Positions 1 through 10,829 are shown, counted from the stretch's first letter. The stretch: 64,000 bases of DNA from Sciurus carolinensis (GCF_902686445.1 NC_062218.1:134215241-134279240), one strand, 5' to 3'. Notes: generated by a model from the sequence alone, not told the origin. Numbers and translations are program-made.

Positions 1-785
1 AAAAAAAAAGCCCAATCAATAAACGGGTTAAGGAACTGAACAGACACTTCACAAAAGAAATACAATCAATCAACAAACATATGAAAAATGTTCATCATCT
101 CTTGTTGTTAGAGAAATGTAAATCATAACTGCTCTGAGATTTCATCTCATCCAGTCAGAATAGCAATTATCAAGAATACAAGCAATAAGTGTTGACAAGG
201 ATGTGGGGGAAAAGGTACACTCATACATTGTTGGTGGGACTGCAGATTAGTGAAACCACTTTGGAAAGCTGTATGGAGATTACTCAGAAAACTTGGAATG
301 GAACCACCATTTGACGCAGCTATCCCACTCCTCCCTAGGTTTATATCCAAAGGACTTAAAATCAGTGTACTATAGTGATGCAGCCACGTCAATGTTTATA
401 GCAGCTCAATTCACAACAGCGAAACTATGGAACCAACCTAGATGCCCTTCAACAGATAAATGGATAAAGAAAATGTGGTACATATACACAATGGAATATT
501 ATGCAACTTTAAAGAAGAATGAAATTATGTCATTTGCACATAAATGGATGGAACTGGAGAGTATCATGCTATATGAAATCACCCAGTCCCCCAAAACCAA
601 AGACCAATTGTTTTCTCTGATAAATGGATGCTGATCCATAGTGGGGGGGTGGGTAGAGAAGAATGAAGGAACTTTGGATTGTACAGAAGGGAGTGGGTGA
701 GGAGGGGAAGGATGATAGATTGTGAGACAGACATGATTACCCTATATTCATGTATGAAAAGAATTTAAAAAATATTTATCGCTGT
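1..785 (+). mobile_element. L1 LINE, 3' end of ORF2 plus 3' UTR, cut by the window edge
   Basis: Contains degraded ORF2 C-terminal coding: [20 protein letters not shown] then TMEYYATLKKNEIMSF, followed by the G-rich 3' UTR and an A-rich tail. It resembles the copies at 4010, 6897 and 40823. Not a host gene. Confidence 0.88.
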
Positions 786-833
786 CAAAAAAAAGTTAAT
801 GAAAATAAATAAATAAAAGTTTAAAAAAATAAT

Positions 834-950
834 GGGCTGGAGTTGTAGCTCAGTGGTAGAGCCTAGCATGTGTGAGGCACTGGGTTTGATTCTCAACACC
901 ACATATAAATAAATAAATATATAAATAAATATCCATCAAAACTAAAAAAT
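834..950 (+). mobile_element. long-tailed ID-type SINE
   Basis: GGGCTGGAGTTGTAGCTCAG start (A box), TTTGATTCTCAACACCAC (B box end), then an AAATAAATAAAT tail. Confidence 0.85.
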
Positions 951-1575
951 AAGTGTCAATTCCAGGACCAAAAGACTAGGTCTAGTCAGTTGACAGACAC
1001 CGTGAACAGAACCCAGGGTAGGAAGGTATGAAAAGTGAGAAAGGCAAAGGTTTTGGTGTAGTTTGGGTATTATTGACAAGGCCAGGTTCTCTGGAGAAAA
1101 TACCATTATCTCTTGGCTAATTGGGTGAATATTGATTAAGGTAAGCAGTTCAAAGGCTAAATGAAGCTTAGCTGGGTGACCAAGCGGTTGCTCTGTTTTT
1201 ATTGCAGGATACATTTCCTCTTGGATGATACTCCACCTAGAGTGTTCATTTCTATTGTTCCCTGGTATTTCCTGTTCTTCTCTTTCCAGGTTCATGAGGA
1301 AAGGTTTAATTTCCTGACTGCTTGAGGAAAAGTCTAGTCATGTGACTTACTTATTTAATGAACTTGACAGAAATGATTGTATGTCACTGATGAGCAAAAG
1401 TCTATAAGTCTCACAGTGATGGTTCCAGATGATGGAGGCTCTATCGGCCCCTATAATATGAGCAGTGAGATATAAATGTTATCATGTTATGTCACTTGAT
1501 TTAGGTTTGTTATTGCAGCAACCATAACTCATCCTGACTAACACATCCTAAATTCTTTCTGAGAAGTAAGGGTAT
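951..1575. other. intergenic DNA, no gene recognised
   Basis: Mostly unassigned, AT-moderate DNA. The end (about 1390-1545, GCAACCATAACTCATCCTGACTAACACA) resembles an old retrovirus-like LTR end, but I cannot name it. No splice-framed coding segment is evident. Confidence 0.4.
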
Positions 1576-1578
1576 ATA

Positions 1579-2034
1579 GGTTGAGTATCCCTTATCCAAA
1601 ATCCTTGGGACCAGAAATGCTTTGGATTTCAGACTTTTCTAGATTTTTAGAATTTTTGCATACATACCATGAGAGATCTTGGGGATGGAACCCAGCTCTT
1701 TTTTCTTTTTTTTTTTTTTTCTTTTTTCCCCTTGTGCTGGGAATCAACTTCAGGGCCTCACACATGTTAGGCAAGCACTCTACTACTGAGCTACACCCTC
1801 AGCCTTGGGACTCAAGTTTAAACATGAAATTTATTTACATTTCATCTTAAATACATAGCCTGAAGGTAATTTTATATAATATTTTTAATGCACCTGTGTT
1901 TTGATGTTTTGAACCATCACATGAGGTCAGGTGTAAAATTTTCCATTGATGGCTTCATTACAGTATTCAGAAAGTTTTGGATTCTGGGACACTCAGATTT
2001 CAAATATTTTAATTAAATATGCTCAACTTGTACA
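1579..2034 (+). mobile_element. Tigger-like DNA transposon relic, split by a SINE
   Basis: Starts GTTGAGTATCCCTTATCC and ends AAATATGCTCAACTTGTAC, an inverted-repeat pair typical of the TcMar-Tigger group. A minus-strand ID SINE occupies about 1698-1804; the host sequence resumes with CTTGGGACTCAAG, echoing CTTGGGGATGG before it. Confidence 0.7.
1698..1804 (-). mobile_element. ID SINE inside the Tigger-like relic
   Basis: Poly(T) then GTGCTGGGAATCAACTTC and AAGCACTCTACTACTGAGCT, the reverse complement of the ID body. Confidence 0.85.
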
Positions 2035-2092
2035 TGCAAACTATCAAATAAGCAGGCAAGGAAGCAGATTATTTCCCTCAAGACTGTGAACC

Positions 2093-2455
2093 CTGGCTGG
2101 GCACGATGGTGAATGCCTATAGTGAATTCAAAGCCAGCCTCAGTAATTTAGCAAGGCCCTAAGCAACTCAGTGAGACCCTGTCTCTAAATAAAATATAAA
2201 AAAGTGCTGGAGATGTGGCTCAGTGGTTAAGTGTCCCTGAGTTCAATCTCTGGTACCACATAAATGAACAAACAAAAATAAAACTTAGGCCCTAAGTAAC
2301 TTAGCAAGAATCTATCTCAAAATAAAAAGGGAGGGGGATGTAGCTCAGTGATACTACACCCCTGGTCCAATTTCCAGTACACAAAAAACCAAAAAACCAA
2401 AAAACCAAAAAAACAAAAAAAAAAAAAAAAAACAAAAAAAAAAAGGAGGAGGAGG
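2093..2455 (+). mobile_element. B1-dID SINE plus a 5'-truncated second copy with long A-rich tail
   Basis: The first unit (2093-2283) has a 7SL-like left arm and an ID-like right arm. A partial unit (2284-2372) follows, then AAAAAACC repeats and poly(A) to 2455. Confidence 0.82.
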
Positions 2456-2499
2456 AGAGACATTTACTTAGTTTATGGTTCAGAAGTGAAGGCTGGGAA

Positions 2500-2800
2500 G
2501 TTTACCAGCGTGGTGTCAGCCTCTGCTCAGCATCTGGCATCCAGTTATGATCTTACTGCATCATAACATAGTGGAGAGCATCACACCCAAGGCAGGGCAA
2601 GTTTGCCAGAGATAGCTTGCTTTGATAACAAAATTGCTCCTGAAATAATCCATTAATCCATGAATGGATTAATTCCTTCATGAATCTTCATGACCCAAAC
2701 CTCCCAATGTCCCACCTCTCAATATTGATACACTGGAGACCAAGCTTTCATTTAACACAAGAACTTTTGGAAGATGCAGTCATACTATAGCACCTGCCAC
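2500..2800 (-). mobile_element. MaLR (MST-like) LTR fragment
   Basis: The reverse complement resembles the MST consensus (ATGGATTAAT, CATGTGTT-like and ACTTAATC-like words) and the plus-strand copy beginning at 3744. Strongly diverged. Confidence 0.55.
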
Positions 2801-2809
2801 CAGAACTCT

Positions 2810-3180
2810 GACTTTGTTTGGGTTCACTTAAGGTATTCGTTATTCTAGTTCAGGAATAGTCCCGATTTATGTAAATCAATTACTGTAAGACCATTTCCCT
2901 CACTTCAGTTGAGGGTGAGTTTGTGAACAAGTTCTGACCATGGAGACAAAGGGATATTTGTCATAAGGCTTGTACTTAAAAAGAAACACAGATGAAGAAA
3001 CTGAATTTGTCATCTAAGCCTTCCCCAAAAGAAAAATCCAGGCTGAGATTGTTTCCCTGACCAATTTTATCAAATATTTAGTGAGGAAATAAACACCAAA
3101 CTCATATACACACTTTGAGAAAATAGTGGAAGAACTCAGTTCCTTTTATGAGGATAGCTTAATTTAAGATAAAAACCTGC
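2810..3180. other. intergenic DNA, nothing recognised
   Basis: Unassigned sequence without a supported gene or repeat. Confidence 0.5.
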
Positions 3181-3183
3181 CAA

Positions 3184-3378
3184 AGCTGGGTGTGGTGGCT
3201 CACACCTATAATCCCAGAGGCTGGGAGACCGAGGGAGGATCATGAGTTCAAAGGCAGCCTCAGCATCTTAGTGAGGCCCTAAGCAATTTTAAGGAGACCC
3301 TGTCACAAAATAAAAAGTGAAAAGGGCAGAGGACATGGCTCAGTGGTTCAATCCCTAATACCAAAACAAAACAAAACC
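3184..3378 (+). mobile_element. B1-dID SINE
   Basis: AGCTGGGTGTGGTGGCTCAC left arm, ACATGGCTCAGTGG right arm, AAAACAAAACAAAAC tail. Confidence 0.85.
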
Positions 3379-3401
3379 TATCAAAGACATTACAAAAAGC
3401 A

Positions 3402-3477
3402 GATTGGAGGTATAATAGCTCATTTGTTGAGTGCTTGCCTAGCATGAGCAAGGCTCTAAGTTCCATCCCCAGAGCTG

Positions 3478-3507
<30 letters not shown>
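3402..3507 (+). mobile_element. ID SINE with a CA-repeat tail
   Basis: Diverged ID body (GTGCTTGCCTAGCATG, TTCCATCCCCAG) running directly into (CA)n at 3478-3507. Confidence 0.8.
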
Positions 3508-3508
<1 letters not shown>

Positions 3509-4009
3509 GACATTACAAAAAGAAAATTATAGACCAAGAGTCCTTTTGAGTGTAAACAAATTTCTTTTGTGGTTGTCAGTGTGTGGTGCTGGGGATAAAA
3601 TCTGGTTCATGCTAAGTAAGTGATATACCACCAGCTACACTTAAACATCCTTAATTAAATGTCAGCAAATCAAATCCAAAAGCATATATGAAGAGAATAC
3701 ATCATAACCAAACAGGCTTTATCCTAGGAGTGCAAAGTTTTTGCGATGGTTTGAATATGTCCTGCAAAACTCATGTGTTGAAAACTTAATCTCCAATGTA
3801 ATAGTGAAGTTAAACTTTAAGAGGCGATTACATTATGAAGGTTCTGCCCTCAAAAACTGATTAATGTCTTTATCTCAGAGATGGGTTCATTATTGAGAGA
3901 ATGGATTTGTTATAAAAGTGAGTTTGGCAGGGCTTGGTGTCACATGCCTGTAATACCAGTAGCTTGGGAGGCTGAGGCATGAGGATTGCAAGTTTAAGAC
4001 CAGTCTCAG

Positions 4010-4544
4010 AAAATGTGGTATATATATGTGGTATATATATGATATATATGATATATATATATATATAGATATGATATATATATCATATCTATATATATAT
4101 GATGGAATATTACTCAGCTTTAAAGAAGAATGAAATTCTGGCATTTGCTGGTAAATGGATGGAGTTAGAGAATATCATGTTAAGTGAAATAAGCCAAACC
4201 CAAAAAACCAAAGGTCGAATGTTTTCTAAGATATGTGGAAGCTAATTCACAATAAGTGGGGGGAGGTGGATAGGGAAGAATAGAGTTACTTTATATTAGG
4301 TAGAGGGGAGTGAAGGAAGGGGAAAGGATATGGGGGAGGGAATGATTGTAGTGTGAAACAGACATTATTACCTCATGTACATGTATGACTGCATGATCAA
4401 TGTGATCCTGCAATATGTATAATCAGAAAAATGAGAGATTATATTCTATTTATGTATGATCTATCAAAATGTATAAATGCATTCTACTGTCATGTACAAC
4501 TAATTATAACAAATAAAATTTAAAAATGTGTTAAAAAAAAAAAA
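4010..4544 (+). mobile_element. 5'-truncated L1 3' end
   Basis: Starts at ORF2 bases AATGTGGTATATATA, continues through GATGGAATATTACTCAGC and a 3' UTR, and ends in poly(A). Flanked by AAGACCAGTCTCAG (3996-4009) and AAGACCAGCTTCAG (4545-4558). It carries an expanded TA tract near its 5' end. Confidence 0.9.
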
Positions 4545-4631
4545 AAGACCAGCTTCAGCAATTTAATAAGGTGTTAAGCAACTTAGTGAGAACCTGTCTC
4601 AAAATAAAAAAAGGTAAAAAGAAAGGTCTGG

Positions 4632-4723
4632 GGGCTGGGGATATAGTCAGTTGATAGAGTAGAGTGCTTGCCTCTCAAGCACAAGGCCCTGAGTTCGATC
4701 CCAGCACTGCAAAAAAAAAAAAA
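4632..4723 (+). mobile_element. ID SINE
   Basis: GGGGCTGGGGATATAG start, GAGTTCGATCCCAGC B box, poly(A) tail, 12-bp flanking repeat GAAAGGTCTGGG. Confidence 0.9.
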
Positions 4724-5229
4724 GAAAGGTCTGGGCTGTGGTTGTGGCTCGGTGGTCCTAGCATGTGTGAGGAACTGGGTTCAATTCTCAGCACCACATA
4801 AAAATAAATAAAATAAAGGTATTCTGTTTATCTATAACCAAAAAAAGAAAAAGAAAAGAAAGGGTTGGGGATGCGGCTTAGTGGTTAAGTGCCCCTGGGT
4901 TTAATCACTGGTGCCAAAAACAACAACAAAAAAAGTGAGTTTGGCCCTTTCTTGGTCTCTTTCATGAGCTCTCTCACCACGTAATACCTTCCATCATGTT
5001 ATGATGTAGGCCACCAAATGCAGGCCCTTCATCTTGGACTGTCCAGGCTTCGAATCTGTGAGTCAAATAATCTAATTTTTATACGATCTTCAATGAGTAG
5101 CATTCTGTGATAGTGATACAAAACAGATTAATATGGTTGTCTTCATTTTTCAAAATTGGTCAATTTACTGCATCCTTGCCGTATTCGGAGATGATAGAGA
5201 TAAAGCTGTTATTCAAAATATTCAAGCTT

Positions 5230-5573
5230 CCAACCTGGTACAGTGGCACATGCCAATAATTCCAGCTTTTTGGGAGACTGAGGCAGAAGGATCATAAGTT
5301 TGAGGCCAGCCGGGGAACTTAGCAAGACTCTGTCTCAAAATTAAAAGAAAAAATTAATTGTAGGTAGCATTGCATGTTAGGTTTTTTGTTTGTTTGTACC
5401 AAGGATTGAACACAGAGGCACTTTACCAACCACTGAGCCACATCCTCAGAGTTTTTGTTTTATTTTGAGACAGGGTCTTGCTAAATTGCTGAAGTCGGCT
5501 TTGAACTTCTAATCCTTCTGCCTCAGCCTCCTGAATTGCTGGGATTACAGGTGTGTACCACTCTACTCAACCG
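5230..5573. mobile_element. two SINEs: B1-dID left arm (+) and full B1-dID (-)
   Basis: Plus-strand 7SL-like arm 5230-5355; minus-strand dimer 5379-5573 (ACTGAGCCACATCC, then GCTGGGATTACAGG). Confidence 0.83.
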
Positions 5574-5800
5574 TATTAGGCTTTTAACTCTTCACCTTTC
5601 ATATATTTTATGAGTTTTGGTCTTTTAAAATATATTTTATAAATATCCCTAAAGGTCTCATCCTAAAGTTTTAAATATCATGTATATGTAGTGACATCCA
5701 AATTTAAATATCTAGCCTATCTACTCTTTTCAGTTTAAGACTCATAAAACTCGAGCAGCTTACATGACATCTCCACTTGATTATCTTGAAGACATCTCAA
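5574..5800. other. intergenic AT-rich DNA
   Basis: No gene or repeat recognised. Confidence 0.5.
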
Positions 5801-6015
5801 TTTTTTTTTTCTTTCATGGTGCTGGGATGGAACTAGGGTCTCATGCATGGTAGGCAAGCACTCTACCACTGAATCCACCCCCAGTCCCTCAAATTTAATG
5901 TGTTCAAAATACTAGGCCTGGAGGTGTAGCTCAGTGATAGAGTGATTGCTTAGCATGTTCCAGGCACTGGGTTCCATCCCCAGCACCACAAACAACAAAA
6001 AAACAAAACAAAACC
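5801..6015. mobile_element. ID SINE (-) followed by ID SINE (+)
   Basis: Minus copy 5801-5888 (poly(T), CTCTACCACTGAATCC); plus copy 5913-6015 (GTGTAGCTCAGTGATAGAG, CCAGCACCACAAAC). They form an inverted pair 25 bp apart. Confidence 0.85.
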
Positions 6016-6580
6016 AGACAAAAGACAAGTAGAAGAAGAAACAGATTTATGGACACTTCCCATTTTAGCCAATATAGCTATTTATCTGTCCTGGGGCAAT
6101 GACATTTACACACCTTTCTACCTCCTTTCCTTAATCCTTCTCTCATTCCACACTTTGTTCCTAATGCCTACGTGCCCAGGTGAGCTATCTGCTGCTATCA
6201 AAAAAATGTTAATTATAGTGTGGGGAACAGGTAATCAATAATCAAATAAACAAATAATCACAGTGTAGAAACACTGTGATGGAAATGATTAGGGGGATAG
6301 AGACCTGAAGGAGGAGCTGGTGTTGGGAATCACCTCAGGGAGAGAGCTGCAGGCCTGGAAGCAGCAATTACCAAGGCCCTTGGATGGAAAACAGCAGGGA
6401 GGGTCAGTATGGCTGGAACTAGTGAAGTGGGTGGGTAGAGGTCCTGAGAAGAAAACAGGGAAGAGTTTAGGAGCGTAGGGACCTGGTAGGCTTTGGCAAA
6501 GAAACTTTACATTTTTTAATTGCACTTAAAGTGCAGTGAAAGTCACTGAGAGATTTAAAGCAGTTTTAAAAGATTACTGT
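6016..6580. other. intergenic DNA, possibly an old mammalian-wide repeat
   Basis: From about 6225 the text (GGCTGGAACTAGTGAAGTGG, CCTGGTAGGCTTTGG) resembles an old L2-type repeat, but divergence is too high to name it. No gene seen. Confidence 0.35.
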
Positions 6581-6581
6581 A

Positions 6582-6882
6582 GCTGGGTGTAGTGGCACAT
6601 GCCTGTAATCCCAGTGATTCAGGAGGATCACAAGTTCAAGGTCAGCCTCAGCAATTTAGCAGGGTCCTAAGAAATTTAGGAAGATCCTGTCTCAGAATAA
6701 AAATAGATAAATAAAAAGGGCTAGGTATGTAACTCAGTAGTAAAATCCTGAGAGGATTAACAAACTGTAAAAACTTTAAAATGGTTAAGCCTGGCTTTGT
6801 GATGCAGGCTTGTAATCTCAGTGACTGGGGAGGCTGAAGCAGAAGGATCACAAGTTGGAGGCCAGCAAAGCCAAGGGGGTTC
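6582..6882 (+). mobile_element. two B1-dID type SINEs
   Basis: The first, at 6582-6755, has both arms; the second, at 6784-6882, has the 7SL-like left arm only. Confidence 0.8.
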
Positions 6883-6896
6883 AAAACTTATCAGGT

Positions 6897-7645
6897 GGGA
6901 AATTTCATCTCACTCCAGTCAGAATGGCAATTATTAAGAATACAAGTAACAATAAATGTTGGCAAGAATGTGGGGAAAAACATACACTCACATTGCTGGT
7001 GGGACTGCAAATTGGTGCAACCACTATGTAAAGCAGTATGGAAATTGCTCAGAAACTTGGAATGGAACCACTATTTGACCCAGTTATCCCACTCCTCATC
7101 ATATACTCAAAGGTCTTAAAATCAGTGTACAATAGTGATGTGGCCACGTCAGTCTTCATAGCAGCTCAATTCACAATAGCTAAGCTATGGAACCACCTAG
7201 GTGACCTTTAATAGATGAATTTAAAAATGTGTTACATATACACAATGGACTATTACTGAGCCATAAAGAAGAATGAAAATATGGTATTTGCTGGTAAATG
7301 AATGGAACTGGAGGCTATCATGCTAAGTGAAATAAGTCAATACCAAAATACCAAAGGCCCAGAGAGAACTCTGATATGCTGATGCTGACTCACAATAGGG
7401 GAGAAGGGAGTAGAGGTTTACCTGATAGGACAGGAGGGAATGGGAGGAAGGGACGGGGGATGGGAATGGGAAAGACAGTAGAATGAATCAGACATAACTT
7501 TCCTGTGAATACATGACTGGTATAACTCCACATCATGTACAACCACGACGTTGGGAAGTTATACTCCATGTATGTTTCATATGTCAAAAAACATTCTACG
7601 GTCATGTATAACGAAAAAGAACAAATAAAAAAGTGAAAGTAAAAT
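6897..7645 (+). mobile_element. L1 3' end (ORF2 terminus and 3' UTR)
   Basis: CATCTCACTCCAGTCAGAAT through GACTATTACTGAGCC to a 3' UTR ending GTCATGTATAACG. ORF2 is broken by frameshifts and stops. Confidence 0.9.
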
Positions 7646-7708
7646 CAAATAAAACCCACACACGCACCTCCAAAAAACCCACAAAACACAAATAACAAAA
7701 CCTATCAA

Positions 7709-7795
7709 TTGAGCTGGAGATGTAGTTCAATGGTAAAGAGCTTATCTACATGTGCTAAAGCCCTGGCTTCCATCCTCAGCACAGAAAATAAATCT
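7709..7795 (+). mobile_element. ID SINE, diverged
   Basis: GAGATGTAGTTCAATGG A box region, CTTCCATCCTCAGCAC 3' end. Confidence 0.75.
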
Positions 7796-7879
7796 AAACC
7801 AAACCAACCAACCAAATTAGAAATAAAACCCAAAATTTATTGGTCGTGCTCCATTATGCCTAAAGGAGATGCACTAGGT

Positions 7880-8330
7880 GAACTGAAGAGGGCGTATTAG
7901 GGTCACCTTCCCATGTCGCCGTCAGCTGCGGACAGCCACCCCACCCCCACACTCCTTGGGGAAGTTCAGCCCTGGTGGCGCAGCCCTGGCGTAGGGCGAG
8001 GTTGCAAGCACTCCTTTGTTTCCAGTGCGCACTGTATCCCAATTGTCGACTAGTTTTACATGGTTACGGACCCATCAATTCTTATTTAAAGCAAGAAGGC
8101 GCAAGAGACGCACAGGATCACCCAACGGGAAGGGCAGAACCTCATTGCCTGGGGTGTGGGCGACTCCAACCCCGTAATCTGCGACCGCCGCAATCTTTCC
8201 CGGTCCCTGCAGCTTTGGTGAGCGCTACCGCCCGAGCAGGCTCAGGAGACAGCTACTGCAGAGGCACAGTAGATGAGGATAGGAAAGGAAACTCTACTTG
8301 ACGTTCTCATAATCCTATCGCCGAGAATTT
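7880..8330. other. CpG-rich patch, possible distal promoter or first exon
   Basis: CpG is far denser than in the surrounding repeat-rich DNA. A donor-like GTGAGC follows GCAGCTTTG at 8217 on the plus strand, so a plus-strand first exon is conceivable. No coding match recognised. Confidence 0.4.
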
Positions 8331-8720
8331 TAAAGTGTTCAGTATTAAAGCATTGCAAACGCTGAGAAAACTACAAACATCCAAATAATCACACAAAACC
8401 ACCCGTGCTCCCACCATCATTAATCTATGTAAACATTTTGGAAACAGATATCTTTACACTCACACACATTTTCTGTGTATATGTGTTCTTATACATTACA
8501 GAAAACTGAGCCATATTGTGTTTTGTTCATTACTTTTTCTTCTATCAGTGAAGATTGTAAACATCTTCCCGATCAAAAATATACTTCATCAGCACTTCTG
8601 ATATCTGAGTCGTTCATTATATAGATCAGTTTTTTCTCAATTTTTCTTTTTCGTGTTTGCCACCCAAAGAAGAATCTTTTTAAATATTTTCCCCAATTTC
8701 TCACCATGTAAATTTTTTCC
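8331..8720. other. intergenic AT-rich DNA
   Basis: Nothing assignable; possibly old LINE sequence. Confidence 0.35.
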
Positions 8721-8724
8721 TCAA

Positions 8725-8836
8725 TTTTTCCCGTTTATTTACTTATTAATTTACTTTTTGGTGCTGGGAATGGAACCCAGGGCCTTCTGCATGCCAGGCA
8801 GACACTCTACCACTCCTGAGCCACACCCCCAAGCCC
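8725..8836 (-). mobile_element. ID SINE
   Basis: GTGCTGGGAATGGAACCCAG and CTCTACCACTCCTGAGCC, the reverse complement of ID. Confidence 0.82.
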
Positions 8837-8875
8837 TTACCCCGTAAAATTTTCATAGCAAAGATATCCTGTATA

Positions 8876-9558
8876 CAGTCATCCCTCCTTTGGTTCCAAA
8901 ATCAACCCCCACATTCCTCCCCAGGACACCAATATCTGAGGATGCTCAAGTTATTATTTTATTTTATTAATTTAATTTATTTATTTTATTTTATTGTTTG
9001 GTACTGGGGATTGAACTGAAGGGTCCTTAACCCCTGAGTCCCATCTCCAGTCCCCATGGTTTTTTGTTTTGAGGCAGAGTTTCAGGAAGTTCTTAGGGCC
9101 TCACAAAGTGCTGAGGTTGGCTTTGAACTTGCGATCCTCCTGCCTCAGCTTCCTGAGTTGCTGGGATTACAGACATGCACCACCAAGTCCAGCTCAAGTC
9201 CTCCACATGAAGTATAGTACCTACTACATACATACTCCAACGTACTTTAATTCACACCTACTTTACTTACTCCTAATACAATGTAAATGCCATGCAAATT
9301 GTATTATTTAGGGAATAATGACAAAAAATAGCACATGTTCAATACAGACACAATTTTTTTTTTGATTTTAAAATAATTTTTAGTTGTAGGTGGACACAAT
9401 ACCTTTATTTTTATGTGGTGTTGAGAATTGAAGCCAGGGTCTCACCCATGCTAGGCAAGCGCACTACCACTGAGCCACAACCCAGCACCTGGATATTTTT
9501 GACCAGGAATTGGCTGAATCCATGGATGAGGAATCTGATGACAGGAAGGGCCCATTGT
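8876..9558 (-). mobile_element. Tigger-like DNA transposon relic broken by SINEs
   Basis: Outer ends TACAGTCATCCCTCC and GGGCCCATTGTA form the terminal inverted repeats. Internal words such as AATACAATGTAAATGCC match the family. Minus-strand SINEs lie at about 8955-9193 (B1-dID) and about 9352-9487 (long-tailed). Confidence 0.75.
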
Positions 9559-9559
9559 A

Positions 9560-9960
9560 CTTATGTTTGTATATATTTCACACACTCCTGACACTGCCCC
9601 CTCCATGTTTTACATGTATTTTGTCTGGGTTTATTGCTTTTCAATTCTCCCATTTGAGTCCATGCAGAATTTAAAAAATTATTCTTATGTAATCAAACTT
9701 ACCAGTATTTTTCTTTGTGAATATGTCTTTGATTTCGTGTTTTCCTCACCTTGAAACTTTATAAGTACATACATTTTGGATGCCTTTAGTTTCCCACACT
9801 TTCAAATTGAAATTTCCTTAATCTATTTAACCTTTAATATGTGATGTGAGATAAAGTTCTAATGTTATTTTTCCACAAATCACTAGTTATTAGTTTTAAC
9901 ATCATTTATTGAAAAGTCTTTCCATTCTGATAGGAAATTTTATCTTACCAAACGCTGAAT
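9560..9960 (-). mobile_element. old L1 ORF2 fragment
   Basis: CATCATTTATTGAAAAGTCTTTCC is the reverse complement of a conserved ORF2 region. The boundaries are soft. Confidence 0.55.
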
Positions 9961-9991
9961 TCTAAAATCCACCTTAGACCTGCTTCTAGAT

Positions 9992-10017
9992 TTGTGTGTG
10001 TGTGTGTGTGTGAGAGA

Positions 10018-10073
<56 letters not shown>

Positions 10074-10086
10074 GAGAGAGATAGAG
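9992..10086. repeat. (TG)n(GA)n microsatellite
   Basis: About 9 TG units followed by roughly 70 bp of nearly pure GA, on the edge of a minus-strand SINE. Confidence 0.97.
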
Positions 10087-10260
10087 ATACTGGGAATTGA
10101 ACTCAGGGCACTCTTCTACTGAGTTACACCCCCAGCCCTTTTTAAAAATTTTACTTTGAGACAGAGTCTCACTAAGTTGCCCAAGATGGCCTCCAACTTT
10201 CAATACTCCCGTCTCAGCCTACCGAGTGAGATTATAAGTATGTGGCACCTCACCTAGCTG
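10087..10260 (-). mobile_element. B1-dID SINE
   Basis: GATACTGGGAATTGAACTC right arm, then TTTTGAGACAGAG-like left arm. Confidence 0.8.
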
Positions 10261-10415
10261 CTTGTTAATTTCATTTTCTGCTTTTCCTCCAGTATTATTA
10301 TATCATAAACATTGCTTTATTTAAAAAACTATATAATTATAATTTTAATGGCTATGTCATCACCCACAAAAAACCTAGAATAAAGTAGTTTCATCAAATC
10401 TAAGATGTTATCCAT

Positions 10416-10797
10416 TTTTTGGCGAATGGAGATTGAACCCAGAGCGCTTTATCTCTGAGTTATATTTCCAGTTCTTTTTAGTTTCTATTTTGAGATGAGG
10501 TCTCACTAAGTTGCTTAGGGCCTTGCTAAATTGCTGAAGGTGGCCTCAAACTTGTGATACTCCTGCCTCACTCTCTCATATTGCTGGGATTACAGGTGGG
10601 CACCACCATGCTTAGCAGATGCCATCAATTTTAAGATCCACTATTATTTTACGTTGCACTGAAAAGAAATTCTGCCATTAGTTTTTTTTTAATACCTTTA
10701 TTTTATTCATTTATTTTTATGTGGTGCTGAGGATCGAACCCAGTGTCTCACATGTCCTAGGTAAACACTCTACCACTGAGCCACAACCCCGGACCCT
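10416..10797 (-). mobile_element. B1-dID SINE and long-tailed ID-type SINE
   Basis: Dimer 10416-10618; long-tailed copy 10682-10797 (TTTTATGTGGTGCTGAGGAT, CCACTGAGCCACAACCCC). Confidence 0.83.
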
Positions 10798-10829
10798 GCC
10801 ATTAGTTTTAAGACATATTTCTATTTTAG

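Larger units (their letters stand above)
3929..4930 (+). mobile_element. B1-dID SINE interrupted by an L1, an ID and a long-tailed SINE
   Basis: Left arm 3929-4009, middle 4545-4631, right arm 4858-4930. Later elements inserted at 4010-4544 (L1), about 4632-4723 (ID, flanked by GAAAGGTCTGGG) and about 4736-4857 (long-tailed SINE). Confidence 0.85.
3744..5140 (+). mobile_element. MST-like MaLR LTR split by a nested block of retroposons
   Basis: Left part 3744-3928 (GGTTTGAATATGTCCTGC, CTCATGTGTTGAAAAC), right part 4931-5140 (TGAGTTTGGCCC, CTGTGAGTCAAATAAT). The interruption is flanked by the perfect 15-bp duplication AAAAGTGAGTTTGGC at 3914-3928 and 4931-4945. Confidence 0.75.

Noticed and set aside
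293..634. 113-codon open frame
   Set aside because: It is L1 ORF2 C-terminal sequence with broken frames, annotated as part of the L1.
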